The notes below the pieces were generated by a model, which had not been told where the DNA came from, searched no databases, and was given only the letters and a program-made list of their open reading frames with translations. Shown in pieces: positions 1-12,451 of a DNA stretch of 64,000 nt. The translations under genes were made by a program, and so were the position numbers. The stretch comes from Cylicocyclus nassatus (Eukaryota; Nematoda; Chromadorea; Rhabditida; Strongylidae): NCBI GenBank assembly GCA_958299035.1, contig CATQJL010000316.1, positions 46,869,585 through 46,933,584 on the forward strand, read 5' to 3'. How positions within the stretch are numbered: position 1 is the first letter of the stretch; each line of letters starts with the position of its first letter.

Positions 1-1431
1 TCCTACCAAAATTACTGTCGAGCACAAAAATTACCTTTGTTTTAGTCAAGTCTCAAACACGAGGTGGCTTCAAAACACAAGAGCAATAATGTCTGTACGG
101 CTCTTTTTTTGAAATAGGTGGACCAGGGTCCACTCCAGACGAAAGGGGTCTCGGCTATTTCCGACATTGAAAAGTGAAGTGGTAACTGAGCCCAGAAGTG
201 ATTGCTGACGTAAGCTTACATGTCGAGCCCCAGACTGGGTGAAAAATGGAATCAATGGTACAAAAGTAATGGAGATTTTGCTCTGGCTTGAGAGGTCATC
301 AAGCAGAGACTCTTTGGTGCAAGGAAGCTTTGTGTCCCAAGTCGACAAATCATTCGAGCTTAGAGCATATAGAATCTATATACACCATTTTTCGAGTGTT
401 CTGAAAAAACCATGTATAGGACATTTTATCTACCTACAACAGCTAATTCTATGCGATCGTTTTGCGGACCTTGTTGAAAGGAAGAGGAAGGAGGAAACAG
501 ATGAGAGGTCTAAATTTACTGGCGAATTCTTAATCTAGCCTAATACACCCATTTCCCCATGCTTTAACACAGTCATTTGAACAGGCAGTCAAATGTCACG
601 GTCAGTTCAACAGTGCCACTTAGCCGAGGGTGGATTCTAGGGTGAACCGAGGGAGATAGTATGCAAAAGAGGAGGGTGAGACAAATTTCCGTAAGTTGCT
701 CGTGAGTGACTCGGGGGGACAATTTAGTTGTGTACCGTTGCGTTGCAGAACATTGCACAATTCCGAGGCTTAAATGGGAGAGGTCAGTGAACAGCTGAGT
801 ACGTTGAGGAAATAGAAAAAAATATGCTTTTTATAACTATCTTGCTCGTTTTTTGAATGAAACCGCCTTGAGTGGAGAGAATGTAAATTTATCTTTTCAT
901 TCAACTTTCGACAGTTGTAATTTTTCACCAGTATGCATGTGAAATACTGTGAATTTTTTCAACTCTCCGTTTGCTAGCCAGGATCACTGATAGCGGTAAT
1001 CATCAGGGTCAAGCAGGGGGTGTGGCACACGATCGCTGGTTCCGACCCTCCCCCCCCCTGATTGCTGTCTTAATAAGACCCCCCCCCCCCCTGAACTATA
1101 TACCTAAGATAGCATTACCAGAGTTGAGAAAGAGGTCAGGCACAAGTCTTTCGAACCCCCCCCCCTCCCATGAAAGCCCTCAAACGACTCCTTCTTCCTC
1201 CTCTTAACCTCTGGACCTCAAAGTGTGACATTCTGGAGGACACCATCTTTTTCTAGAGAGTTTTCAGATTTGTGAGAGCTGTACGCCCGATTTTCTGCGA
1301 CTGCACTTTACAATCACACGTAATTTGACGGCTGATTTTGATCTGAATGGGCATATTCAAAGGGCCATAATTTTCTTATGGGTGGAGCGTTCGGCTCCAA
1401 ATTTCCAATGTAGCAAGAAGAAGCTATGTTA

Positions 1432-2594
1432 AAGGATATTCGTTGACGACTGCCCCGACTCGTGTAATTACACCATCGCGCGTGTGCGTTTATGAAGCCT
1501 TTCCAGCTCTACAGTACGCTGCAGCGCGCGGGGAACTTGCGGCTCGCAGCATCCCTGTCCTATAATCTTCTTTGCTATTTATGCCCTTTTAATCACTCTT
1601 TCTTTGATTTTCATTTCAGACGGATTTGAACATCGAATATCCTACAAATCTTGTATGTGTGTACCAGGCAACGCTGTGATTGAGCTACTTCAAGCTCTCC
1701 CCGAAAACCTTAGAATGGAAGCTTTGTTTTCTGGTTTTTCTAATTTTTCTGGAGTGCAGGGTTCCACAGGTGGCGCTATCTAAGCATGACCTACATGGAC
1801 CATCAGCCACAGGTTGCCAACTTTGCGGGTTGCGCTGTTGACGAACTCGCGTGCCGTTAGCTTTCGCTGACACCTCCAGATTTCATGAGGAAATTGCATT
1901 TGTTGTGATTACGTGTGTTTTTTTGCCAATTCCTTGCCACTGGCATCCTGCCCTTACCGTCAACAATCGCAAATCTGGCAGCAGTTCTCGGCAACCTATG
2001 GCCGATCTTTTGGTGATAAGTTTGCCGAATTCCATTCTGGTCAGGTGAATGCAACCCGACAATTTCCATCTAACGTAACTTGATCTAAGAATATTCCACA
2101 AAGTCGGGCTCGCATTCACTTGACCAGACTCAAAAGATTCAACAAACAGACAACAACATAGAACGAAACCGGTAAGTTAGCATCGGCCATATTGAGAGGA
2201 CGTATCCTATGAGAAAAGGATAAGAATAGCAAAAAAGAATGTAGAAAAATCTCGTTGATCAAATGTTCGGGCTTGCGAGGGCAATCCGAGCGCTTTGCGT
2301 GTGTGGCGGAGACACCCATGGATAGCTGCCACGGACACATACTCTAGAACTTGTAGGATATATTCAACGGTCGAACAAGCCTGAAATAATAGTGGAATAG
2401 GTGCCTGAAATGAATTTCACGAAGAAAAAGAAATGAGAAACGCTTAAATAACAAAGAAGGTTATAGGAGAGGAATGCTGCGAGCTGCAAGTTCCCCGCGC
2501 GCTGCAGCGTACTGTAGAGCTGGAAAGGATCCAAAGACGCACACGCCCAATGGTGTGATTACACTAGTCGGGGCAGTCGTCGACAAACATCCTT
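1432..2594. mobile_element. TIR element nested in the hAT-like element
   Basis: Terminal inverted repeats of roughly 130 bp run inward from AAGGATATTCG at the left and from its inverse ending CATCCTT at the right. They share the segment GACGACTGCCCCGACT and a GC-rich block around GCAGCGCGCGGGGAACTTG. Both ends abut TA (1430-1431 and 2595-2596). Related hAT-family copies at 52040-52270 and 6640-6830 run through the same position without it. The interior holds only short frames with no recognised domain. Confidence 0.65.
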
Positions 2595-2842
2595 TACTCA
2601 TACCAGCAATGGAGCGCTTTCTGGATTTTGAAGGCAAGTTAAGGGGGTGCGGCACACCCCATTAACTATATCAAAAAAACATCTTTAGCGGACAGTATTC
2701 ATATGAATCGATAGCCTAAACCTTGTAGATTCCATAGGACTTTTTGGAGCCTGATCTGTCTTCTAAGCTCTAAGTAATATTTGGTGAAAGCACAGCGATC
2801 AAAAGCGAAAAATGGGAAAAACCAGATTTTAGTTGGCTTCTA

Positions 2843-3760
2843 TTGGGTTGTAAAGAAAGTTCCCGGGCACTTTTGGAAGTTTCATTTTCAAACGCATTTT
2901 TTCGGCGCTCGGTCGGACTTTGACACCAAGTTTTGTATACTGTTCAGTAGAGGGAAGACTGAAGTTTTCAGTACGGCTTGAAATTTTTATCGATGCCAAG
3001 ACGTGTTTGATCTGCACATCAAGAAGATAAATCTTTCCAACCATAAAAATTTCACAATTCTTCTTCCTACAGCCATTTTTTGCGCATTTCAAAAAAATTC
3101 GTCTAAATCATGGGTGATCTCAATGAGAAGCCTGTTAGCTTCACCCGCAGCTGCACTCGAGTTCTGCGATTTGCGCTCAAAACTTACAAGCTGTCAAACT
3201 TGCCTTTGATTAAAACTCTTTTCGAAGCCGGCGTCGCTTGTGCGGGGATCGCCACGTGTGCATGTCGGGTCCAAAAGATACGTAAGACATTACACTAACA
3301 ATGTTCGCAGCAATCAAAGATTTGGTCCAACCTATGCAGAACGACAAGACTTTAGAGTCACTTGCTCGAAAAGTGGTGCATTTTTAGGGGCAAAAAATGG
3401 TCGATTTTTCAAACTTTCTGGAAAAAAATTTTCTGCAGGTGGTCCTTCAAGAATTTGAATGGTCTCCATAACAGCTCCAGCAGACTTTTATATGACTACA
3501 GCATTTGAGCTTTCCAGCTTTCATCAAGCCTGAGATAATCCTGCACAAACAGGCCACTTTTCGCGCCGACCTTTTTCCTTTCTGCGCATGCTGGTGGACC
3601 GCAGTAAGGTGCTGAAAAGCCAGCAAGACAAATATATGTTGCGGACAAAATTGTCTTTGCAATGAAGTTTGCAGTTTCAAAAAAAGATTCAATCTGCTTG
3701 AAGTTACAGCGATTTGAAAAAAATTTTCGCAAGTGCCCGGGAACTTTCTTTACAACCTAA
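2843..3760. mobile_element. Mariner-type element nested in the hAT-like element
   Basis: The ends are inverted copies: TTGGGTTGTAAAGAAAGTTC at the left, and at the right the inverse of TTAGGTTGTAAAGAAAGTTC. The element is flanked by TA at 2841-2842 and 3761-3762. The related copy at 36240-36260 shows the empty site, reading straight through cttcTAattcc. TA duplication with TTAGGTTG termini fits Tc1/mariner. At 918 bp and with no long frame it is non-autonomous. Confidence 0.8.
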
Positions 3761-5511
3761 TAATTCCACAGTTTGCAGGTATTCTGAAGCGGGATTCCTG
3801 ATGTGGACAAAGAAGGAGTAATGCTTTGTCTTGAGTGCAAAAACGGATGGCTAATTCACCTTTGAAACAAAGTTAACCATGTTGGAATTTGACCATTTCA
3901 CGGTAGCCTAGTATCTTGAATCTTCAGAATTCGCTCAAACTTTGTCTACAGGGGTTAATTGACATGCTAATTATGGATATGATACAAATATTATGTTCTC
4001 ACTATTATCAGATTGCCCAACTACGACCCCCTCCCCTTTTGACTCCTCAATGCGACCCCCCAGGTATGGCGTGCCGCACCCCACGCTTGACCCTGGTCAT
4101 CATTGATCTTGATAGTGGCCGCTATCACGGACTGCTGGCGATGCAGCAAAAATGTGCCACTGGCCGGTCTCGGACCACGAACGTGCACGTTAAACACCAA
4201 TTACTTACCCATTCGATCAAACCTACTCAGATGGGTCTATTCTGGAGAGCACACCTGATTATCAATTTTAGAAAGTGATCCGCATTCAAGTCGATAACTC
4301 ACTGGGTGCCGGACTGAGGTCCTCTGCGTTTAACGTAGGCCCGTCCCAGCCGAGATTCAGTGACTGGAGTTACTACGGGTTCTTCAAATGTGACTGTAAC
4401 TCCTATTCAGTGCATCTCGGCTGGGACGGGCCTACGTTAAACGTAGAGGGCCTCAGTCTGGCACAGTGAATCATCGACCTAAATGCGGAACACTTTCTAG
4501 AATTAACAGTCAGGTGTGTTCTCCAGAATAGACCCACCTGAGTAGGTTTGATTGAATGGGTAAGTAATTGGTGTTTAACGTGCATGTTCGTGGTCCGAGA
4601 CCGGCTAGTGGCACATTTTTGCTGCATCGCCAGGCAATCTCTGATAGCGGCCACTATCAAGATCAATGACGACCGCTATCAGTGATCGTGGCTAGCAAAC
4701 GGAGAGATAAAAAAAATTTACAGTGTTTTGCATGCATACTGGTAAAAAATTACAACTGTCGAAAGTTGAATGGAAAGATAAATTTACATTCTCTCCACTC
4801 AAGGCGGTTTTATGAAAAAAAACGAGCAAGATAGTTATAAAAAGCATATTTTTTCTAATTCCTCAACGTACTCAGCTGTTCACTGACCTCTCCCATTTAA
4901 GCCTCGGAATTGTGCAATGTTCTGCAACGCAACGGTACACAACTAAATTGTCCCCCCGAGTCACTCACGAGCAACTTACGGAAATTTGTCTGACCCTCCT
5001 CTTTTGCATACTATCTCCCTCGGTTCACCCTAGAATCCACCCTCGGCTAAGTGGCACTGTTGAACTGACCGTGACATTTGACTGCCTGTTCAAATGACTG
5101 TGTTAAAGCATGGGGAAATGGGTGTATTAGGCTAGATTAAGAATTCACCAGTAAATTTAGACCTCTCATCTGTTTCCTCCTTCCTCTTCCTTTCAACAAG
5201 GTCCGCAAAACGATCGCATAGAATTAGCTGTTGTAGGTAGATAAAATGTCCTATACATGGTTTTTTCAGAACAGTTCGAAAAATGGTGTATATAGACTCT
5301 ATATGTTCTAAGCTCGAATGATTTGTCGACTTGGGACACAAAGCTTCCTTGCACCAAAGAGTCTCTGCTTGATGACCTCTCAAGCCAGAGCAAAATCTCC
5401 ATTACTTTTGTACCATTGATTCTCCTTATTTTTCACCCAGTCTGGGGCTCGACATGTAAGCTTACGTCAGCAATCACTTCTGGGCTCAGTTACCCCTTCA
5501 CCAGAAAGTGA

Positions 5512-6370
5512 GGCTGTTATTGAAGGGATAATGAATCAAAAACCTGACATGGCCAATTCAAATCAAGGTTAAGCAAGATTTTTTGCTATGCGCTTGATTT
5601 CTTGACTCGAAAGGAGAAAAATAGAATTCAATGATTACCGAAAAGGGTCTCTTAATGAAGAAGACAAAACTCTTGATCACAAAATCTTTGTCGCAGGGTT
5701 GAAAGAACGCATGATGTATGGACTGATAATCAAACTGCTTTTGGCCGTCTGTAAGAGTTGATAACATCAGAAAACGACCGTAATCGAGAACAGAATTCAT
5801 CCGAAAGATAAAAAAGATGCTACGATTGAGTGAAGTGAGGAAATGCGCTGAAGCGAAAATCGTCTATCCTCAGGGGATGAATACGGTATTGTGAGCAGCA
5901 CGTCTAAGTCAACTGCTCAAGATTTCAGCGAATTGTGAAATTTTGGCTTTTGTCTGTAACGCAAGGACACCGAAATCTCTAACCACGTAAGAAGAACGTA
6001 ACTTTGTCCAGCGTAATTTATCTAGCGTAATTCATCTACTAATTCCATAAACCTCTATCTGCTACAATACAGATACTATACTTACCATTTCCTATCGAAG
6101 AAACATTTTCGAATAAAAATAATTTGTTTCTAAGGATAGAAAAACAGATTTTTCTGTACTCATGACAAGGTATTACCCCTACTTCGACACTATGATTCAA
6201 TTTATTGCTTTTAATGAACTCATAAGTACCGTCAAAACTATGGGTGCCACGCTTTCCACCTTGCATGCTTTTCTTATATGGAGCCACAGTAAAGCAACAA
6301 GTTGAACCAAACTCTTGTAGGATATACAAATTGTGCTAATATTTAACACGACTAACATTTTTTTAAAGCA
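5512..6370. other. Intergenic, nothing recognised
   Basis: AT-rich sequence with only short, unremarkable frames. No repeat partner elsewhere in the window was noticed and no coding signal was recognised. Confidence 0.4.
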
Positions 6371-6377
6371 AGTCTAA

Positions 6378-7150
6378 TAGGGTCAGACACAACCATTTCG
6401 AAGCCCGAACTGCCTGAGCTTTTGTAGGCTTGTGCCTGACTCAATTAACCACCATCAGAGTCCTCATTCCCTTTGTTATAACTCGTATGCCCAAAAACCC
6501 TCTTCGTACTAGATAGTGGTGTCTCAAAACTAAGTTGAGCGAGAGGTTAGACACGAATCTCATGAAGACGACCCTCCTCTCCTTGAAAATCTCCCGACGA
6601 CTCCTTCTTCGTTTTCCTCACCACCGAATCTTCAGATTGTGAGACAGATTTTCTGTGACTTCACTTCTACAAGCACACGTAAGTTGACTGCGGATCTGAA
6701 TGGGTCTGTCGAAAAAGCCATATTTTTTCGGTAGTGGAGTGTTTGGGTCCAAATTGACTGTGGCGAGAAAAGGCCATAAGCTCAAAACATTTACCAAGAC
6801 TCAAGCGATTTCTAATTCGGAAGACAAGTGGGTCAGGGACAAGGCTACAAAAGCTCAGGCAGCCTGACCTTTGAGCAGGTGTGCTGCCTCCATTAAGTTC
6901 TCCAAACATGCTTTTTCCAGGTTTCATGTGGTCCGCTGGCACAAACTTCGAAGATACTACAATATAGGTGTTTGAACTTACCTTGACTTGTTACAGATTT
7001 GTGGTGAGCACAGCACTCGAGGCGAAAAACGCGATAATTGAATTTTGGCAGCACATCTCAATACATCATTTGCAAGAGATATGAAGCCTAATTTCTAGTA
7101 TAGACTGATGGGGAGTACTATATGTTATGAGTCTAAACTGAATTGAAGAG
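6378..7150. mobile_element. Decayed copy of the hAT-like family
   Basis: The order of motifs matches the interior of 1004-4095 and of 51918-53035: a c-rich block, a CAGATTGTGAGACAG-like block, a CACACGTAAGTTGAC block, a GGAGTGTTTGGGTCCAAATT block, then a self-complementary AGCTCAGGCAGCCTGACCT segment. The ends are eroded, so limits are approximate. Confidence 0.6.
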
Positions 7151-7337
7151 ATTTCTCAGCTCATGAGGTTATAGAGCTGGAGGGAAAGAATTAGGGGTCG
7201 TTGAGATAGATTTGCAAGGTTGATCGTTTTTGAAACATGTGCCTGACCTCACGCCAATAATGCATATGAACAGCAAATCTCCGACATTCAAACTTGATTA
7301 TGCCTAAATATTTTGAAGGTATCTTTAACTCTAACCT

Positions 7338-7921
7338 CTCAGATAATCGCCGGGGGCAGGCGGTCCGCAAACTCGCGCTTTTCTGCAGGCGATCAGCAGA
7401 ATTTTGGGGCGTGGCCAAACCTTCGGCGAACGGCTTCCTTTACAGTCGCATATTCTGCCAGCGGGCAGCAATATAGCATTTTCTGCGAGCGTCGGCAAAT
7501 AATTTCTTTCAGCGAGCGCTGGCCAAACTTTCAGCAAGCGCTCGGACTCTTTTTAAGCAGTTTTGGGCGCGCGCCGAGCAAAGGCAAGACTCTAGGTGGC
7601 AGAGGTGTCATCGATGGTTTAATTACCCCAGTTTGAGGTACCTTCTTTCACCGGAAGATACCCTGGGCAGTGCGGTCCTTCACAAAGGACCACGCGGTCC
7701 TCAAAAGTTTTCCATATTCTCGCGAAAACTCCGCGGGAATGCGGCCACTGGGCCGCAACTTATCCAAAAAATGACCGCGATAGTTCTCCGAGCGTCCTCC
7801 TAAAAATTGGCCAAAATTATTCTAAATTTGTGCAAGCGGACCGCAAAAATCAGCGAGCTCTTTTTCCGATGCCCGCTTGCTCAAAATTTGCATGGCCGCT
7901 TGCCCCCAGCGATTATCTGAG
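7338..7921. mobile_element. MITE of the CTCAGATAATCGC family, copy 1
   Basis: Termini are CTCAGATAATCGCCGGGGG and its inverse GCGATTATCTGAG, with CT on both sides (7336-7337 and 7922-7923). It is oriented opposite to copies 2-4 (28317-28904, 31418-32003, 42160-42737). The interior holds successive hairpins (for example around 7640-7670 and 7720-7740) and many degenerate GCGCTYGCWGAAA-like words. It has no coding capacity. The superfamily is unassigned because 2-bp non-TA duplications are unusual. Confidence 0.8.
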
Positions 7922-8319
7922 CTGTTGCATGCACCGCAGCCGTGAATAGGAGGGAATCATGAAATTCAGGTCACACCTGTGGTTGCCACAACCGATACTT
8001 ATGCTGTTTATAGTAGATATTATCTTCATTTGTTTGGTTATATTTACACTATGCATGGATCTTAAGATCACTCGAAACACAAAATCAGTAATGCCTTTGC
8101 TTTTTGAAGGTTGGTGTTTTTATTTTTCGCATAAGCTTCGCTTTCTCGCCAGCTTTCTTGAACAGGAAGCAAACAGCGTTGAAAAGCACACACTCACTGG
8201 TGCTGGTGCTGATCACAAACAGAGCTTTCTGTTTTTCCTCCGAAGCGATGGTTTTATCCACAACTACCCAATCCAGTCCACTTCTTAAAACTGCTTACCA
8301 TTCATGCACCCATTTTGAA

Positions 8320-9162
8320 GGGATCGGTCATACTATTCCAGGTGATTCCTATTCTGTAATTCCGGCACGTTCTATGCGCCGCTTAAATGAGCGCGCGTTT
8401 GCGTTTGTCATTTGGTGCCGCGTAAGGCAAAATTAAATTAGTCAATATTTTGCAATAAACGTTCTCTATTTCTAATTTTGTAGATGTACGTACACCTCGT
8501 TATCAATGTGAAGATGCTTTAGAGGTGTTAAAGAACAATACACCTGTTTTAGATTTCGCGTTTCACGAAACACAACTTATGCTTTTACTATATTTGAACG
8601 TTTTGTCGTCAGCGTGTATGCAATGAAGTTGAGTGCTCAGCACCAGGTATGCAGTCTAGGTTTTATGGAGACTGTGTACATGATGTAATCTCAAAAATGC
8701 GACATTTTTTCTATAAATGGTCAGCCAGAACAACAGTACAGTGCATCATTTTAGTTTGAAAACAAAATGTATCCCCACCAAGCCTCTTCGAACTGAGAAT
8801 CCAAACAAAAACATCATGTACAAAGTCGTTAACAACTTACATGGTACTGAGCACACACACTGACGCTCAGGTTGTAAATGTCGCTCGTACTGGTAAAATG
8901 GGTATCTGAAATAAACAGAGTCCGTTGACTCCTATAAAATAATTTCACACGCTTACGAGTTCATTTACATATAACTAGAATGAAAAAGGAAAGGAATGAT
9001 TACTGCGAAGTCATTGAGCTCGTTTGATTTTGCCCTACGCGGCACCAAGTGACAATCGCAAACATGCGCTCATTTAAGCGGCGCATAAGACTTTCCGGAA
9101 TCACAGGAATCGCAGGAATTGCAGGAGTAGCAGGAATCACCTGAAATAATATGGCCGATCCC
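8320..9162. mobile_element. TIR element with GGGATCGG ends and 3-bp TSD
   Basis: Arms of roughly 130 bp at 8320-8440 and 9030-9162 are inverted copies, including GGCGCATA and CGCGGCACCAA-like blocks. The ends GGGATCGG and CCGATCCC are flanked by GAA on both sides (8317-8319, 9163-9165). The right arm contains a short GCAGGAAT-type tandem repeat. The central part is unique and shows no transposase. Confidence 0.65.
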
Positions 9163-9165
9163 GAA

Positions 9166-9886
9166 ATGTTCAAGATCCAGCAAAGCTCGAGCGATGTTCG
9201 AGTGTGGTACTGATGTGCATGCATCCTAGTCCAAAGCCACCAGCATTCGCAATCTCGTTTTGTCCCAGTATATGTACCGTGAATCGCTGTGATATCTTGA
9301 GGTATCAAAGGTCAAAATTAAGAAACGCGATTGAGTTGCAATCGGAACCCAAGGTGATTTTTCCCTACTGATGTCAAAAGTTTGCGCGAATTCGTGCTCC
9401 GCTAAAACTCTTCTCTTCGTAGTCTCAAATGAGCGTCATTCGCCAGAAAGATCGACCTGTCTCTAAATAAGCCGTTTTTTGCATTTATTTCCAGTCATTT
9501 ATTCTTATGGAAGATCATCCCAGTAATTGGCTAACAAAGAAGCAAGTCTTGCGAAAATCTCGACCACTGCATTCCTCTTCAAGAGTCCTCACGCACTAAT
9601 CTAGAAACTTAATAGTTTCTAATTATTGATAATAGAAGCTCATATCATTGAATCAAAAATCGCGAGGACTCCTGGCTTCGAAGCCTACTTTCAAATCTTG
9701 ACCCGATAAAAATAGAATCGCAAAAGGCTATAAAGATCTAGTTTGCAAATTCACAAACTTGTGCTGAACTCGATCTATCCTTTTGCGAACTACAGTAAAG
9801 CTCACTAGAGAATGGTCAGAACTTGACGCAGCCATTCCAAACAAGCTGTACATCATCGCACTCGCCTTGCAACACTGATTCCAAAT
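9166..9886. other. Intergenic, nothing recognised
   Basis: No repeat partner, RNA gene or coding exon was recognised. Confidence 0.35.
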
Positions 9887-9887
9887 A

Positions 9888-10560
9888 CAGGGTGTCTCAA
9901 AAAAGTTATCGAACGTTTGACCGTTAATATCTTTCTGAAGAAGTCTTTTTCCTTGCTTCAGGTACCAATCTGTAGGGCTGGCTTCAACTTAGATTTGCAT
10001 TATAGAAAGAATCACTCATCTCTTCTCATTACTGTAGGATTACGGTAGAAACTTCAAAGAGGGTTCTAAGCAATAAAAGGCCATATTTTTACCCAGAAAT
10101 GAAACAAAAAGCCTGAAAACTTGCACACTAGGCTAATTAGAGTTGCTGATTATAACTGTAAAGTTCCCAATTTATCATGATGCTTTATTGTAGAGTTATA
10201 CCAGGTAAGAGGTAGCGGCCATTTTTTCAATGTTCCTAAAAAGTGCGGTTACACCGTTTAAAAAGCTTCGTAATCTTGTGAATAGTTGAGTATTGAACTC
10301 AGCGTCCATAAAAACCCCAATACACAAGTTTTCACATTTTTTTGAAAAATTTTGAAACGGCAGCTTTTTCCACATTGACACCATATGTTTTAAGTTTCTA
10401 CCGTAATCCTACAGTAGTGAAAAGAGATGGGTGATTCGTTCTATAATGCAAATCTAAGTTGAATCCAGCTCTACAAAACGGTACCTAAAGCAAGGCAAAA
10501 GACTTCTTGGGAAGAGAGATATTAACGATCAAACGTTCGCTACATTTTTGGGACACCCTG
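9888..10560. mobile_element. Palindromic mariner-type MITE, CAGGGTGTC ends
   Basis: The left end CAGGGTGTCTCAAAAAAG and right end TTTTTGGGACACCCTG are inverted and flanked by TA (9886-9887, 10561-10562). The arms are long; a TCTACCGTAATCCTACAGTA block occurs inverted near 10040 and 10400. Size, TA duplication and terminal sequence fit Tc1/mariner. No transposase is present. Confidence 0.8.
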
Positions 10561-10562
10561 TA

Positions 10563-11740
10563 TATGTTTATCAACTGCCAAGCCCTTATCTGGAAGAAGC
10601 TATGAGGGTTTGGATGTGTGTATTTGTCAACAACTCTGCTATTCTCTGTCGAATTCACAGTAGCTGTGCTTATTGTGGAAACTTTGCTTGCAGTGAACTT
10701 ATAGTGAACTTTGCAAATTCAGATGACTGTGCATCTTAAAAAGAAAGAAACTTTTCAATGTGAGCTACTCTTCAGAATGACTATTCCACGAAAAACTCTT
10801 TAAAACACTTATTAGGCTTCTGGTAAGCTGTGCGTCTTTCTTGTAATCGTCCTCAGTATGCCATTTAACAAACTTTATTTGCTGGAGAATGAACAATTCT
10901 CATACGTAAACGCCCATAACTCCTTTCAAATAGTGGTTTGGCAGACAGCTTACATAATTTAAAATCAGCGTTCTGAGGTGAATCCAATGATATACAGCTC
11001 GTTTGGAATGGCTGAGTTAAATTCTGACCATCCCCTGTTCACTCACCTCTTCTAACAAGGAGATGATCAGGACTATTGCGAAAACTACAAAGATGTCAAA
11101 TTCAAGTAGTCTTAGCTTATAGTAGTTTGCCAACTCAGATCATTGTGCATGTCAAAAAAAAAAGAAACTTTTTGGAATGTGAGGCATTCTTCAGAATGGC
11201 ACATAAGACACTATTGAAAAGAAGAGAAATAAACAAACCACTGAGTGCTAAAGGTTGGACACGTGCGAAAAATACAACAGAAGTTTCGTGGCGGGACGCA
11301 CAGCCGCAGTTGACAGTTAGACAGTGCGGCAAATCGAATCATTTTGCGGTGTCCTTTATCTCTTAATGTTACTTATGATCAATTTGAATGCTTTTATATC
11401 GTTGCCGTCTATTTAAACGTTTCCCTGGTGTCAACGTGTATTCAAACGTTTTTTCAGTTCCAGGACTCCGCATCTTATCTTTATGAGTTGGAAACACACA
11501 TGACGGAAAAACGAAAAAATGAATCTGAGCAAATAGTTTTTTGTTCATCTGTTTCTTTCCCCCTTTCTCTTTTTTGCAACTTTTGTGCTGTCTCGCTTTC
11601 CCACGTGCTCTCACATTCTACTACCTTCCTCCTCAATATCCGAATATGTTGTCGATTTTTTACTTCTCTCTTTGTCTCAGGCGAAGTTGAGCGTATTATT
11701 AGAATTGCACCACTTAATTCATTTTAAAGGCTGTAAAAAT
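10563..11740. other. Mostly unannotated; one solo TIR at 10880-11038
   Basis: The segment ending GACCATCCCCTG near 11038, with ATGATATACAGC before it, matches the right arm of the element at 44359-44809. It therefore looks like a solo or truncated copy. The rest contains long but unconvincing frames (for example 11344-11727 plus), antisense to or downstream of the minus-strand exons at 11747-12451. Confidence 0.4.
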
Positions 11741-11746
11741 GATTTC

Positions 11747-12451
11747 TCAGCACTTCAAATACTTCTGCAACTTCAAGCGCCACGCGTTTATGGTCTTCAT
11801 GCTTTTAAACTGCTGTCTTTTCCTTTTCCACTCTTTATAAAGCTCTACAATGTCATGTTGAGTGAGCAGGCATAGTTAGAGGGCACAGTTCGATTGTTAT
11901 TGAGGAGTAATTTGCAAGTGTAAATAAACAGCTTAGTGCAGCAGAGAGAGAATTACCTCTCGCTAAAAGCTCTCCTATTACATCACAAAGTCGTTCTGCA
12001 ACTGCATTCATAGCAAATGCTTCGGCGACCCATAACACATTACCAGTATTGTGACAAGAACTAGTAGAAGTGTAGAAGCATGTATTCAGAGGGGTTGAGG
12101 AAAATGGCTGGAGAAGCTCAATGAAGAGCTCATAAGATAGACTCTAACTCTGGTGCTCCCTATCTGTGAATCATAAGTCGCAAATCAAATTAATTCGCGG
12201 ATCACTATAGACCCGGGATTGGCAGTTTATTAAAGGAAAAGAAGTTTCCAGCTAAAGAACAGTCTGAGGTAATCCTTGCAAATTACAAATCTTTGCAGGC
12301 AATATCATGTATGAGTGCAGGAGGCGATGTTATATAATGCTCAGCAATGATATAGGCTTGAATTAAAGGAGCCTTGGGAAAGGCGTAAGAACGCCGAATG
12401 GTCGAAGACTGTAACTCGCCACTGCATCTGGTTGTTGGAGATTGAGCATCA
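11747..12451 (-). CDS. Unidentified minus-strand gene, three 3'-terminal exons
   Basis: I do not recognise the product. Three minus-strand exons fit together: 12451-12287, 12060-11957 and 11844-11747. The introns (226 and 112 nt) begin GTAATT and end CTACTAG and TTGTAG. The phases agree at both junctions: GAT TT plus T, then AGA G plus AG. The last exon ends in a TGA stop. The predicted C-terminus contains a predicted helix (AEAFAMNAVAERLCDVIGEL) followed by a strongly basic tail (YKEWKRKRQQFKSMK, then W, L and K-rich). The first listed exon follows an AAACAG acceptor; further 5' exons were not found. The opposite strand also has open frames here, so the strand choice rests on the phase agreement. 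Confidence 0.45.

Larger units (their letters stand above)
1004..4095. mobile_element. hAT-like non-autonomous element with 8-bp TSD
   Basis: The left end reads CAGGGTCAAGCAGGGGGTG and the right end is its imperfect inverse, CACCCCACGCTTGACCCTG. It is flanked by GTAATCAT (996-1003) and GTCATCAT (4096-4103), a 7/8-matching 8-bp duplication. An 8-bp TSD with CAGGG termini is typical of the hAT superfamily. The other arm of the host palindrome (4664-4683) preserves the uninterrupted site. The element carries two younger insertions, at 1432-2594 and 2843-3760. Related copies lie at 35489-36615, 51918-53035, about 6378-7150 and 39650-39835. No transposase domain is recognisable inside. Confidence 0.8.
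174..5502. repeat. Foldback palindrome element, interrupted by a hAT-like insertion
   Basis: The sequence from about 174 to 995, continued at 4104 to about 4380, is repeated in inverted orientation from about 4381 to 5502. Identical mirror reading frames occur at 573-758 (minus) and 4912-5097 (plus). Without the 3.1-kb insertion at 1004-4095 the element would be about 2.2 kb of nearly perfect inverted repeat with a very short loop near 4370-4395. No transposase frame is visible. A diverged single arm of its inner part lies at 46690-46985. The outer boundaries are approximate and no clear TSD was identified. The superfamily is unknown. Confidence 0.8.

Noticed and set aside
573..5097. Identical 61-codon frames at 573-758 and 4912-5097
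   Set aside because: By-product of the foldback arms; no start context or domain.
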